Origin: Roseiarcus sp963696665
GTDB taxonomy: Bacteria > Pseudomonadota > Alphaproteobacteria > Rhizobiales > Beijerinckiaceae
Direction of reading: 5' to 3'
NCBI GenBank assembly: GCA_963696665.1
Contig: CAVOLE010000028.1
Span: 62,001 to 126,000 of the forward strand
Length of the DNA: 64,000 nucleotides
Each line of letters opens with the position of its first letter. The first letter of the stretch is position 1. Positions 35,894 through 45,034 of the stretch are shown here, piece by piece. The notes below the pieces were generated by a model. It was not told the DNA's origin. It did not search any database and worked only from the letters and a program-made list of their open reading frames with translations. Both the position numbers and the translations under genes were made by a program.

Positions 35894-37098
35894 TGGATAG
35901 AGCGACGCTCGAGCGCAAAGGCTACAGCATCGCGGCGTTGCGCTCGCTGGCCCGCAACGAGCTGCCACGGCTGCTCTTCGACATGGTGGACGGCGGCGCC
36001 GGCGACGAGATCACCATGCGCAACAACGAGGCGGCGCTGGCCGAGCTCGAGCTCCTGCCGACCCTGCTCGCCGGCGCGCCCAAGCGCGATCAGTCGGTCG
36101 ATCTGTTCGGCGTCAAGCTGCGGTCGCCCGTGATCATAGCCCCGACTGGCCTCGCGGGCCTCTTGTGGCCGCACGCCGAACTTGCCACGGCCCGCGCGGC
36201 GGCCCGGTTCGGAACGATCTATTGCACGAGCCACGCCTCGACCGCGACGATCGAACAGATCGGCGCCGCGACGCCGGGCCCGAAATGGATGCAGGTCTTT
36301 CTCTACAAGGATCGCGGCATCACGACGGAGTTCGCCGCCCGCGCCGCCGCGGCCGGATACAAAGGGCTCATCCTCACCGTCGACAACCAGGTGGTCGCGG
36401 GGCGCGACCGCGATGCGCGCAACGGGATGACCTTCCCGTTGCGCTGGGGCCCGCGCAGCGTCCTCGACTTTCTGAGCCGTCCCGGATGGCTCCTGCGCAT
36501 GCGCGAGACGCCGTCGCCGACCTTCGTCAATTACGGCGAACGGACCTCGATCGGCGCTTTCGGCCCGCTCATGAACGAGCAGCTCGATCCCGACGTCGGC
36601 TGGAGCGATGTCGAGCGTCTGCGCAGCCAATGGCGCGGGCCTCTCCTCCTCAAGGGCCTCTTGCACCCGAACGAAGCGCGCGAGGCCATCAGCCGAGGCG
36701 CCAACGAAATCATCGTCTCCAATCATGGCGGCCGCCAGCTCGACGGCGCGGTCGCGTCGGTCCGCGCGCTGCCCGCCATAGTCGAAGCGGTCGGCGGCAA
36801 AGCGCCCGTGCTCGTGGACGGCGGCTTTCGCCGCGGCGTCGATGTCGTCAAGGCCCTCGCCCTCGGCGCGCGCGCGGTTCTGATCGGCCGCCCGCAGCTT
36901 TGGGGCGTCGCCTGCGCGGGCGAGGACGGCGTCTTCTGGGCGCTCGAGCTCTTCCGGCGCGAGATCGACCGCGCGCTGGCGCTCGGCGGCTGGGACGGGG
37001 TCGCCAAGCTCGACCGAGAAGTCTTTTTCTCAGCGCGCTGTGACAGCCGTCACGGACGCCGCTCAACATGTACGCAATTTAACCTGCCGGAAAGTTGA
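35893..37098 (+). CDS. FMN-dependent 2-hydroxyacid oxidase/dehydrogenase
   Basis: A 401-residue enzyme of the glycolate oxidase / L-lactate dehydrogenase (LldD) / mandelate dehydrogenase family. FMN and substrate residues: PVIIAPTGLAGLLWP, MQVFLYKDRG, LTVDNQVVAGRDRDARNG, LLLKGLLHP, catalytic histidine and arginine in VSNHGGRQLDG, LVDGGFRRGVDVVKALALGA and IGRPQLWG. It oxidises an L-2-hydroxy acid to the oxo acid. With the lactonase and RraA it fits a lactone to hydroxy acid to oxo acid to cleavage route (inference). The last about 20 residues are not family-like and could reflect a 3' frameshift near 37025. Confidence 0.9.
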   Translation: MDRATLERKGYSIAALRSLARNELPRLLFDMVDGGAGDEITMRNNEAALAELELLPTLLAGAPKRDQSVDLFGVKLRSPVIIAPTGLAGLLWPHAELATARAAARFGTIYCTSHASTATIEQIGAATPGPKWMQVFLYKDRGITTEFAARAAAAGYKGLILTVDNQVVAGRDRDARNGMTFPLRWGPRSVLDFLSRPGWLLRMRETPSPTFVNYGERTSIGAFGPLMNEQLDPDVGWSDVERLRSQWRGPLLLKGLLHPNEAREAISRGANEIIVSNHGGRQLDGAVASVRALPAIVEAVGGKAPVLVDGGFRRGVDVVKALALGARAVLIGRPQLWGVACAGEDGVFWALELFRREIDRALALGGWDGVAKLDREVFFSARCDSRHGRRSTCTQFNLPES

Positions 37099-37201
37099 AG
37101 ACCGAGACCGCGACGATAAATTCTTGCAGGCTTGGCGATGGGATCTCGCCGAGCGTTACGGGGCGGGCGCGCGCCGAACGACTTTTGGCGGTCCCTGAAG
37201 G

Positions 37202-37555
37202 ATGTCCACAATGTTGGAACAGGACTCCGGAGCAGAAAGCTCATCGCAAGTTTGCGGCGGCTTCCGGGCTCGAAATAAGTCTTCACAGACCCATGATCCC
37301 CAGGAGGGCGTGCGGCTGGTCCGCGCATTCCTGCGGATCACCGACCCTGGGGTTCGCTCGGCGATCGTTCAGATGGTCGAGAAGATGGGATCTGGGCCGC
37401 AGATTGCTGACGCTCGCGTTCAGCGCTCGTCACGAAGCCCGCCTCGGCGAGCCCTTGCAAATGCTTTCGTCGGTGCGGTCATCCCGCCTCTGAACCGAGC
37501 GGTCGAGGCTCGGTCATCCCGTCGGCCTGGGGAACGCCGGGGTGCGGCAGGGTGA
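37202..37555 (+). CDS. small protein with the C-terminal motif of Hyphomicrobiales XRE-type regulators
   Basis: A 117-residue frame. Residues about 36-62 (EGVRLVRAFLRITDPGVRSA, then IVQMVEKM) resemble the short tail after the helix-turn-helix of many alphaproteobacterial XRE regulators. No helix-turn-helix is visible before it, and the C-terminal half is arginine/proline-rich. Either a regulator fragment or a small tail-only protein. The real end could be near residue 70. Confidence 0.35.
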   Translation: MSTMLEQDSGAESSSQVCGGFRARNKSSQTHDPQEGVRLVRAFLRITDPGVRSAIVQMVEKMGSGPQIADARVQRSSRSPPRRALANAFVGAVIPPLNRAVEARSSRRPGERRGAAG

Positions 37556-37929
37556 GGCGGTCGGGCCAGGTGCTCCTTGTTCAGAAGCTGCCCTGGGCAT
37601 TGCCGGACGGCGCCGGGAGCACCGCTCATTCCCACCCGTTTCCTGGCCATAGGCCGGAATTCCCAGGCTCATGGCGATAAGGATCGCGGCGACAGACGTT
37701 GATCTTCACATGATCCGATCCTCGCGAAGTTCGACCTCCCGAAGTTCGACCTCCCAACGCTCGATGATAAGGGGTCCTGCCTCCGAGCATCCATCGCGAC
37801 ACAAGGTCGTGTTTGACCGTTCGACGTCGGTGCGATCGACAGGCGCGCTTGCGCTTCTCCCATCCGGCCGCTTCAACGAGCCAAACACGGGAGTGGCCGG
37901 GTCGGCAATCCGGGGGCGGCGGGGACGCT
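37556..37929. other. gap after the Mrp operon, with a short tandem repeat
   Basis: No gene recognised. GAAGTTCGACCTCCC occurs twice back to back at about 37727-37756. This stretch follows the 3' end of the broken mnhD. Confidence 0.4.
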
Positions 37930-38936
37930 TCAGAGCGGCTCGGCGTGGGCCGTTATCGGCTCGGCCCATCCTGCAGCTGTCAGGGCGAGTGCGATCACGA
38001 TGAGGGCGAGGCCCGCCGCGGGCCATTGACGCACGTTGCGGTCGGCTTGCTCGAACGCCTCGCCGAGACGCGCTGAGGCGCAGCGCCGTTGTAGCGGCCG
38101 CCGACAGTTGCGACGCCACGCCGGCGGACAACGAGGAAGAACGATCCCTTGACCACGAGCCCGGACAGCACGGCGCTCGCCGCGGCGGGCGTGTTGGCGT
38201 GGGCCGGAGGCAGCCACAGATGCAGGGGAAAGAGGGCGGTCTTCGCCAACAGTCCCGCGGTCGTCAGTCCCGCCGCCAGCCATACGGCGGGTTCGGCGCG
38301 AACACGGGCGGAAAGCAGCGCGATGTCGAGCGTCCCGTAAGCTCCGTAGATCAGCGCGACGCCAAGCAGATAGAGCGCCGAGCCGAACAAAGCGAACAGG
38401 AGATAGCACAGCGCCGCAGCCACCGTCTCCGGGCGTCCGTCGAGAGCAACCAGCGGAACCGCTGCGAAGGTGAGAAGCTCGAGCCCGACATAGAGGTTGA
38501 ACAGATCTCCGCCCAGGAACAACAGGCTGAGCGCCGCCTGCAGACCTTGCAGCAGAGTCCAGAAGGCAAGCGGCGCGCGTCTTTCTGTTCCCCAAGGCGT
38601 CGCGAAATTGGTCCGGGCGAACAGGCCGGCGGCCGGCATGATCAGCGCGCCGGTCACGAGCATGACGGCGGAAAATCCGTCGGCCCTGAGTGCGATGCCG
38701 AGCGGCGGCGCGGCGCCGGCGAGCGTATAGACGAGTACTTGTCCAGACCGCCAGACGAGCGCGGCGATGGCGAGAGCGACGGCCAATTGCACTGGCGCCA
38801 GGCCGAGCGTGATCCATTCGGCCCGCCGGCCGCCCAGCATAAGCGACAGCAGCACGCCGAGCGCCGGCAAGAGGATCGCGAGCGGCATGAGGCTCCCGCC
38901 CGCCGTCGCCGCGATGGCGGCGGAATTCGCCGTCAT
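37930..38936 (-). pseudogene. mnhD: Mrp antiporter subunit D with an internal deletion
   Basis: The N-terminal about 260 residues match the NuoM/MrpD family (DGFSAVMLVTGALIMPAAGLF, GGDLFNLYVGLELLTFAAVPL, KTALFPLHLWLPPAHANTPA, AVLSGLVVKGSFFLVVR). Directly after this, at about 38090-38110, the sequence jumps in another frame to a C-terminal tail (LGEAFEQADRNVRQWPAAGL). Only 335 codons remain, while the family has about 480-540, so the middle helices are missing. MrpD forms the proton channel, hence the antiporter cannot work with this copy. The start overlaps the mnhC stop by four bases. Confidence 0.8.
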
Positions 38937-39277
38937 TCGGCCTCGGCTCCGTCGCCGGAGGCTTCGTCCAGCCGTCGGGGCTCAGCGTCGCGCGGCCGGT
39001 CTCCTCGAACAGCCGGAGCACGAGGGCGACGGCGAGCGCGCTGGCGGCGAAGGCGACGACGATGCCCGTAATCACCATCGCCTGCGGCACGGGATTTGAC
39101 CGCAATCCCGCCGCCGCGCCCTTGCGCGCGACGATGCCGAACACCAGGAAGACGCCGCTCCCCATCACGTTGAACGCCAGAATTTTGCGCAGCGGCTGAG
39201 GATTGGCGATGAGGCCATAGAGGCCAAGGCCGACCAGCGCCGCCCCGACAAAGCATGCCAGAAGTCGCCGATGTCAT
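38933..39277 (-). CDS. mnhC: Mrp antiporter subunit C, probably two frameshifts
   Basis: A small NuoK-like membrane protein, about 114 codons. The core reads ACFVGAALVGLGLYGLIANP, LRKILAFNVMGSGVFLVFG and VPQAMVITGIVVAFAASALA. The core frame has no good start, but the ATG at 39277, overlapping the upstream stop as ATGA, is one base out of phase, and the end (LDEASGDGAEAE, stop overlapping mnhD) is again in the start's frame. I therefore read two compensating indels, near 39262 and near 38975. Confidence 0.7.
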   Translation of the reverse strand: MTSATSGMLCRGGAGRPWPLWPHRQSSAAAQNSGVQRDGERRLPGVRHRRAQGRGGGIAVKSRAAGDGDYGHRRRLRRQRARRRPRAPAVRGDRPRDAEPRRLDEASGDGAEAE

Positions 39278-39955
39278 GACTTGGGCTCGCGTCGAGGCGG
39301 CCGGCCACCAGCATGGGGAGGGTCACGGCGATGGAGAGGACCATGAACGCCTCGATGAACAAGATCACCGGCTTGGCGAACCCGGACGGATAGGCGAAAA
39401 ATCCGCCAGCGAAAATCGCTCCGGCAACGCCTGCGGCCAGGAACACGAGCGGCCCCGCAATGAGCGCGAGCCGCAGCCAGACAGCGCTCGTCGAGGGCGC
39501 CTCGGTCAGTCTCGCCATCATGACGATGATCCACATGGCGGCGAGAATAGCGCCGCCCTGAAACGCGCCGCCGGGCTCATCGGCGCCGACCCAAAAGACG
39601 TGGATTCCGACGAGGACGCCGAGCGGCGCCAACACCTGCGCAAGGAAAGCGAGCGTCGGCTCTGGCCGCTCCGCGCGCCGCTCTCCCGGCGCGCCGCCCC
39701 AATATCGGTCCGCGGCGAGCGACCATACGCCGACCACAGCCAGAACGGCACGACCTTTTCCAGCATCGTGTCGAACGCGCGATAGGCGATGAGAACCGCC
39801 GTCACGGGATTGCCGAGACCGGTCTCGGGCAGATGCTGCATTGACTGCGGCGCCAGCGACGGTCCCTCGTCGGGAAACAGCAGCACGACCCAAGCGAGCG
39901 CCAACGCAACGAGGACACACAGGCCGGCGGCGAGAAGCCTCGGCAGGCCGCTCAA
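39274..39955 (-). CDS. mnhB: Mrp/Mbh antiporter subunit, MbhE plus MnhB domains, frameshifted
   Basis: The N-terminal part (GLGNPVTAVLIAYRAFDTMLEK) is the MbhE-like domain. The C-terminal part, in another frame, is MnhB: GIHVFWVGADEPGGAFQGGA, MWIIVMMARLT and PVILFIEAFMVLSIAVTLPML. The break is at about 39755 (joined reading VLAVVGVWSLAADRYWG). A second slip near 39290 is needed for the stop to overlap the mnhC ATG. The likely start is a TTG at 39955 overlapping the upstream stop (TTGA). Confidence 0.7.
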
Positions 39956-40217
39956 CGACGTCTCGGCCGCGGCTCTCTGGGCCGCGCAATCGCGCCTCGG
40001 CGCTGATCAGCAAAACGCCGGTCACGCCGCTGCCGATCGCCGCCTCGGTCAGCGCCACATCGACCGCAAACAGGCGTATCCAGACCAGCGACAGCAGCAA
40101 TCCATAGACGACATAGCCGACTGTCGCCGCGAACGCTCCGCGCGCGAAAATGGTCCAGGCGGCGACGGCGAACACCAGAAGCGCCAAGCCGATGTCGAGC
40201 GCCTGCAGAACGCTCAT
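39952..40217 (-). CDS. DUF4040/MbhD-like antiporter subunit, frameshifted at the 3' end
   Basis: About 88 codons. ALDIGLALLVFAVAAWTIFA, VGYVVYGLLLSLVWIRLFAV and DVALTEAAIGSGVTGVLLIS are the three helices and the AlTEA signature of the MbhD domain, which corresponds to the C-terminal part of MrpA. The gene starts at 40217 overlapping the mnhG stop (ATGA). The stop that overlaps the next gene is in another frame, so I infer one indel near 39985. Confidence 0.72.
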
Positions 40218-40503
40218 GCGGCCGTTCCCTTGCGCCGCACCCCCGCCCGACGAGCTGCGCCGTCGTCGCGCCGGCCAGTTGGACGAGCGCCCAAATGGCG
40301 ACGAGCTTGAACGCGGCGAGTGGACTTTCGGCGCGCGGCAGAAGCCCCAGCACAACGAGGCCGAGGCCGAGATTGTCGGCCTTGGTCAGCGCGTGGAGGC
40401 GGCTGAGAGCGTCCGGGAAGCGGAACAGCCCGATCGTGCCCGCAAGGAAGAAGAAGACGCCCGCGCCGATCGCGGCGATGCTGAAGAGGTCGACGGGATT
40501 CAT
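40214..40503 (-). CDS. mnhG: Mrp antiporter subunit G, frameshifted at the 3' end
   Basis: About 96 codons with three helices. AAIGAGVFFFLAGTIGLFRFP, DALSRLHALTKADNLGLGLV and FKLVAIWALVQLAGATTAQ match MnhG/MrpG. A run of five C at 40240-40244 seems one base off; corrected, the end is RRKGTAA with a stop overlapping the MbhD start. The start overlaps the mnhE stop (ATGA). No subunit F gene separates E and G, which is unusual. Confidence 0.78.
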
Positions 40504-40950
40504 CGGCCATCCGCGGCGTCAGAATCCTCCGCCGGCGCGCCGCTATTGACGAAGGCGCCCATCGGCAGCGTCCCCGGCATCAGACTCGAGAGCGCGCAGA
40601 ACGCGCTTCGCTCGCCGCCTTCCGGCAGACGCAACGGGCAGGCCACGAATCCGGGCTCAAGCTTCAGGCTCGGATTGAGCGCCCCGCCAGGCGACGTCCG
40701 TTCCCGAAACCACCGACTGGCGGAAGAAACTCGCTGCGAGCGTGGCGAGCGGGACAAGCCTTAGCCGTGATCGTTTCGGCGGCAGCAAGCGGAAACTCAC
40801 CCACGTCGCGCCCATGACCGCCGCGAGCCCAACCGGAAGATCATCCGGCGCCCATCCCGAAATCATGAGCCAGAAGATGAGGAACAGCGCCGCTCGCGTG
40901 GCTACGGCCCGCGCAAGGCCGGGGGAAGCGTCACCCGCCGGCGCGCTCAA
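40500..40950 (-). CDS. mnhE: Mrp antiporter subunit E, frameshifted
   Basis: About 150 codons. The N-terminal half (LFLIFWLMISGWAPDDLPVG, WVSFRLLPP, FFRQSVVSGTDVAWR) and the C-terminal half (NPSLKLEPGFVACPLRLPEG, ALSSLMPGTLPMG) are the MnhE pattern in two frames. They join if one base is removed from the C run at 40682-40685. First gene of the operon on this strand; the promoter should be in 40951-41358. Confidence 0.8.
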
Positions 40951-41358
40951 AAGGCCAGTCCAACAATCGAAACCGACGCGATGCGCGGCGGCGCGCGCGA
41001 GCGCACGAAGCCCTGCATCTGGCCGTGCTCATCGCTCATGCGGCTCGGCATCTTAAGACTTAGCCCCAGCGCTTATGACGCGGGCAGAGAGCTATCATGT
41101 TCCATGGGCGGGGAAGGGAGAGGTCGCGCGGCAAATTCGGCCCCGCGCAGGCGACTCGCCAGACGCGGCGGATGGCTACGGGATGAACGGAGATAGAGGA
41201 TTAGCTCAGGCGAACCTTGGCCGGCCTTGCCGGCCGGGGCGCAATTCGCGCCATTCGCCAACGGCTCAGCTCAACGGAGCTCAAAGCGGCTGAAGGGGGC
41301 CGCATGCCCGACCCCAGCCCATTTCAGTCACGCCCATGTCAGGCGCGATTTCGACCAA
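40951..41358. other. gap between the Mrp operon and a small secreted gene
   Basis: About 400 bases with no recognised gene. It should contain the operon's promoter. A GGCCGGCCTTGCCGGCC hairpin is at about 41219-41235. Confidence 0.4.
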
Positions 41359-41601
41359 TCAGCTCTTCGGAGCCGCAGCCGGAGCTGTACGCATCTTGTG
41401 CATGTGGTGAGCCGAAGCGCGCGCCCGGTGAGCGGCGGTATTGCCCTTGCGGCGAACGTGGCCGCGATGCGACCCCGTATGCCCGGTTGCGGGCGAGGCC
41501 ATGCTCGGGGCCGTCGTATCCGTGGTGGCCTGCGCGGACGCGGCGACAGGCGCAAGGACGATGAGGGCGCCAAGGCCCATCGCGACGTACTTGTTGATCA
41601 T
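41359..41601 (-). CDS. small secreted histidine-rich protein
   Basis: An 80-residue protein with a signal peptide (NKYVAMGLGALIVLAPVAAS, cleavage near ASAQA). The mature part is low complexity with histidines (TGHTGSHRGHVRRKGNTAAH, then SAHHMHKM), which could bind metal; that is a guess. No known family. The start at 41601 follows AGAGGAAG; the longer upstream frame lacks such a site. Confidence 0.6.
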   Translation of the reverse strand: MINKYVAMGLGALIVLAPVAASAQATTDTTAPSMASPATGHTGSHRGHVRRKGNTAAHRARASAHHMHKMRTAPAAAPKS

Positions 41602-42164
41602 TGCACTTCCTCTTGAAGCGAGTCTTCCAACTTTGTTTCTCGAACAATCGCTCTTTGCGCTTTCCATGCTGAATTGGAGATGAATGTCGCAGTTAGCTGA
41701 CTATGCGCGGAACGGGGGCCGGTTCTCGCCTGCGCTACCCCGTTTGTTGGCGGCAATGGCCGAGCGGCGCACTGGTCGAATTCTTGCTGCTGACGCAATT
41801 CCAGCTCCGCCATTTCCTCAGAGTCCCGGCCGCCGGAAGACGCTTTCGCGCAGTAGAAGGCTGGTAACCTGAGCCGCTCCGGCGAAACTTTCGATGTACA
41901 TTTGTAGATTTCGCGCCCACTTCGCAGCCAATTGTGAACAGTGTAAGCTCAGACTTCCTCCACATTTCTGCGAATTGCGCTAGTTTTGTCACGGTGGCTA
42001 CATGCCATTTACCCCGCCACTGTGTCTCCACCGTTTACTGTGTGAGCGAGAGCGCCGGCCGGCCGTTACGCTGGTCGTGGCCGCAATAGAGAGCGCGCTC
42101 GCGATTTAAGAGGGAGGGAATCCAGGAACCCCGTGACGACTACGACTGCCGGAGCTGACCGCTG
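41602..42164. other. gap before the PhoB-like regulator
   Basis: About 560 bases, no gene recognised. Moderately AT-richer around 41885-42010. It probably holds the promoters of the small secreted gene and of the regulator. No Pho box was found by eye. Confidence 0.4.
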
Positions 42165-42915
42165 ATGAACGAGACGAGCAAGTCCATCGCACGTCCTATC
42201 CTCGTGTCTGCGCCGCGCATCCTGGTCGTCGAGGACGAGATCGATGTGGCTTTGCTGATCACTTACAATCTGGAGGCCGAGGGCTATGTCGCGGAGAGCG
42301 TCGCGCGCGGCGACGAGGCCGAGTTCAGGCTGGCCGAAAGCGCGCCCGACCTCCTCATTCTCGACTGGATGCTGCCGGGCGTTTCAGGCATCGAGATCTG
42401 CCGACGTTTGCGAGCGCGCGAGACGACCCGCACCTTGCCGGTCATCATGGTCACCGCCCGGCAGGAAGAATTGGAGCGGGTTCGCGGTTCTCGCGGTCGG
42501 CGCGGATGACTACGTCGTCAAGCCGTTTTCGGTGATCGAATTGATGGCCCGCGTGCGCGCCCTGCTCCGGCGCAGCCGGCCGGAACGCGTCGCCGAACGA
42601 CTTCACGCCGGAGATCTCGATCTCGATCGACTGAGCCGACGCGTCCGGCGCGGCGATCGCGACATTCGCCTCGGTCCGACCGATTTTCGGCTGCTCGAAT
42701 ATCTCTTGGAAAAGCCAGGCCGAGTGTTCTCGCGGGCGCAATTGCTCGATCTGGTGTGGGGACGCTCGGCGGAGGTCGACGAACGCACGGTCGATGTGCA
42801 CATCGGGCGCTTGCGCAAGAGACTGTCCAAAGGGAGAGAGCGGGATCCGATCCGCACTGTGCGGGGCGCCGGCTACGCCATCGACGACACTTTCCGCAGG
42901 AACGATTGGCGCTGA
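42165..42915 (+). CDS. PhoB/OmpR-family response regulator, frameshifted
   Basis: About 249 residues. Receiver: RILVVEDEIDVALLITYNLE, LLILDWMLPGVSGIEI with the phosphorylated aspartate, VIMVTARQEE and DDYVVKPFS. DNA-binding winged helix: RLGPTDFRLLEYLLEKPGRV, LLDLVWG, DERTVDVHIGRLRKRL, IRTVRGAGYAI. The pattern is closest to PhoB. One extra T at about 42488 breaks the frame; repaired it reads ERVRGLAVGADDYV. No sensor kinase or phosphate transporter is adjacent, so its stimulus is unknown. Confidence 0.88.
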
Positions 42916-42947
42916 GGCCAGAGCCGATTGTAGCCGCGCTCCCATAG

Positions 42948-43119
42948 CCCGTCGTAAGACGGGCGTCCTTCCGAACGCCCTTTGGCCCGTCGTAAGACGG
43001 GCGTCCTTCCGAACGCCCTTTGGCCCGTCGTAAGACGGGCGTCCTTCCGAACGCCCTTTGGCCCGTCGTAAGACGGGCGTCCTTCCGAACGCCCTTTGGC
43101 CCGTCGTAAGACGGGCGTC
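42948..43119. repeat. tandem array of a 38-bp double-hairpin unit (4.5 copies)
   Basis: Four identical, directly adjacent 38-bp units begin at 42948, 42986, 43024 and 43062, with a partial fifth from 43100. Each unit has two overlapping hairpins: CCCGTC-GTAA-GACGGG and GGGCGT-CCTTCCGA-ACGCCC, sharing GGG. Perfect identity points to recent amplification. There are no spacers. The same unit occurs singly at seven other sites here. Confidence 0.9.
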
Positions 43120-43190
43120 CGAAGGCGCCATCGCCCGGTCATTGTCTTCTGCAAAACTCGACGCGCGAGCGACCCCTCGGGGAGGAAGAC

Positions 43191-44902
43191 ATGGCGACGT
43201 TCGACGTGCTGATCGACGACTTGGCGAGCCGGTTCGGGCTTGGCGTCAATGCAAGGACCCTTGTCGAAGAAGTCCTGACGATGATCTCGACCTCCCCGGG
43301 GGGCTTCAGCGGTTTCCTCGACAAGCTCAAATCCAGCGGCCTGACCTCCGAGGTCGCATCTTGGCTCGGCCGCCCTGACGCGGCTCCGATCGCCGCCGGG
43401 CTAGGTCGAGCGCGCGCTTGGGCCGACTGCGCTCAGCGGGATTGCGGGCCGCCTCGGCCTGGGACAGACCGTGGTCTCGACCGCGCTCGGATACGCCTTG
43501 CCGAAGATCGTCGGACTGTTGACGCCCAGGGGCGTCGTCAAGGCCGGGGTCCCTGCAGAAGTCGAGGCGTTTCTTTCGCAGCCGCGGGCCGCGGCGGCAG
43601 CGGCGCAGGTCGCGCCAAAGCGGATCGACGTTCTCCCAGCAAGCGCCGAGAGCCAGTCCAGCGTCGCGCGCTGGCTATGGCCGGCGCTCACCGCGCTGGT
43701 CGTCATCGGGCTGCTTTCCTATTTCTGGTCGACGTTCAACCGCATGCCGTCCGCGCCGCCCGTCGCAAAGGCGCCGGAGCCTGCGCCCGCCGCCGTCGCC
43801 CAAGCGCCGGCTCCGCCGCCAGCGGCGCCAGCCCCTGCCTCGGCGCCTCAGCCGGCAACCGCGGCGGCGCCTCAGCCGGCCCCTGCCCCGGCTGCTTCGA
43901 CGAACGCACAAGCGACCGCTCCGCCGACGCCGCCGGCTCCCTCGACAGATGCGCAGGCGACGACTTCTCCAGCGCCTGCCGCTGCTCCTGCGCCGCAGCC
44001 GGCAGCGCCACCGCCCGCCGCCACTTCGCCTGCGACGACCGAACAGGCTGCGGCGCCGCCAGCTCCCGCAGTCGTCGCGAAGGCTGAGCCGGGCGCGCCA
44101 ACGTCCGCCGCTACGCCGACCCGTTTCGCGCTCAGCAACGACAATGGCGTGGTGCGCGCCTCAGGCGTCGTCCGCGACCAGGACGCGAAGACGTCGATTG
44201 TCGACGCGCTCAACGCGGTCTTCGGCGCCGACAAGGTGAAGAGCGACATCAGCGTAGACCCAAGCGCTATCGCCGCCTCGTGGCTCGGCAAGTTCCGGGC
44301 CGCGCTCGAAGCGATCAAAGGCGCGAATGTCGACGCGATCTTCCAAGGCGAAAAGATCAACGTCGGCGGCGCCTCGATGGACGATTCCGCGCGCGACAAG
44401 GTTATCGCGGCGTTGAAAGGCGTGGTCGGCGCGGGCGTCGCGGTTGGTGCGCTCTCGGACAAAACCGCGGCGGCCGTCGCTGTCGCCAATGACAGAGCGA
44501 CGACCGAACTTGCGTCGCTTCAGTCCGGCTTCGGCGTCAAGGACCTACTGTTCGCGCTCAACGAACTCGGTGGTGAACTTCGCCTCGGCCAGCGCGGAGG
44601 TGCCGGCCTCGATGGAGCCGTTCCTGAAGACCGCAGCCGCGGATTTGAAGCAGCTCAAGGCCGGCCACGTGCTCGAGATCGCCGGCTACACCGACAACAC
44701 GGGCGATGCGGCGCTGAACCTCGCGCTGTCGCAGAAGCGCGCCGAGGCGGTGCGCGAGGCGCTGATCAAGTACGGGGCCGATGCGGACATGCTGGTCGCC
44801 AAAGGCTATGGCGAAGCCGATCCGATCGCCAGCAACGACACCGCCGCGGGACGGCTCAAGAACCGCCGCATCGAATATCACGTCGTGAAAGCGCCGACCT
44901 AG
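43191..44902 (+). CDS. YidB-like N-terminus fused to an OmpA peptidoglycan-binding domain, two frameshifts
   Basis: About 570 residues in three frames. The N-terminus (ATFDVLIDDLASRFGLGVNA; after the first break GIAGRLGLGQTVVSTALGYALP) is YidB/DUF937-like. A transmembrane helix (WPALTALVVIGLLSYFW) and a long Ala/Pro linker follow, then two BON-like repeats (NGVVRASGVVRDQDAKTSIV and VDALNAVFGADKV region), then an OmpA C-terminal domain (NFASASAEVP, LEIAGYTDNTGD, LSQKRAEAVREAL, LKNRRIEYHV) that binds peptidoglycan. Breaks are near 43401 and at an A run at 44564-44565. It would span inner membrane to cell wall. GGGGAGGAAG precedes the start. Confidence 0.82.
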
Positions 44903-44936
44903 CGCCTTCCCTTCTCCTCCGGGAGAAGGTGGCCCC

Positions 44937-44976
44937 GTAGGGCGTCGAAAGACGCCCGTCTTTCGACGGGCTATGG
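44937..44976. repeat. double-hairpin repeat copy
   Basis: GGGCGTCGAAAGACGCCC overlaps CCCGTCTTTCGACGGG at a shared CCC; this is the most symmetric copy in the window. Located after the OmpA gene. CTTCTCCTCCGGGAGAAGG (44911-44929) precedes it, the same combination as near 33077. Confidence 0.65.
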
Positions 44977-45034
44977 GGCCGGACGAGGGCCCGCCCCTGA
45001 AGCTGGAGAGGCGCTTGAAAACCCTCACCCCCGA

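Noticed and set aside
37727..37756. Two adjacent GAAGTTCGACCTCCC copies as a regulatory direct repeat
   Set aside because: Only two units, no promoter context, and a frame-preserving 15-base slip is a simpler explanation.
40951..41358. A missing mnhF gene upstream of mnhE
   Set aside because: No frame in this gap shows the MrpF helix pattern.
42948..43119. Possible CRISPR array
   Set aside because: Units are directly adjacent and identical without spacers, and no cas genes are present.
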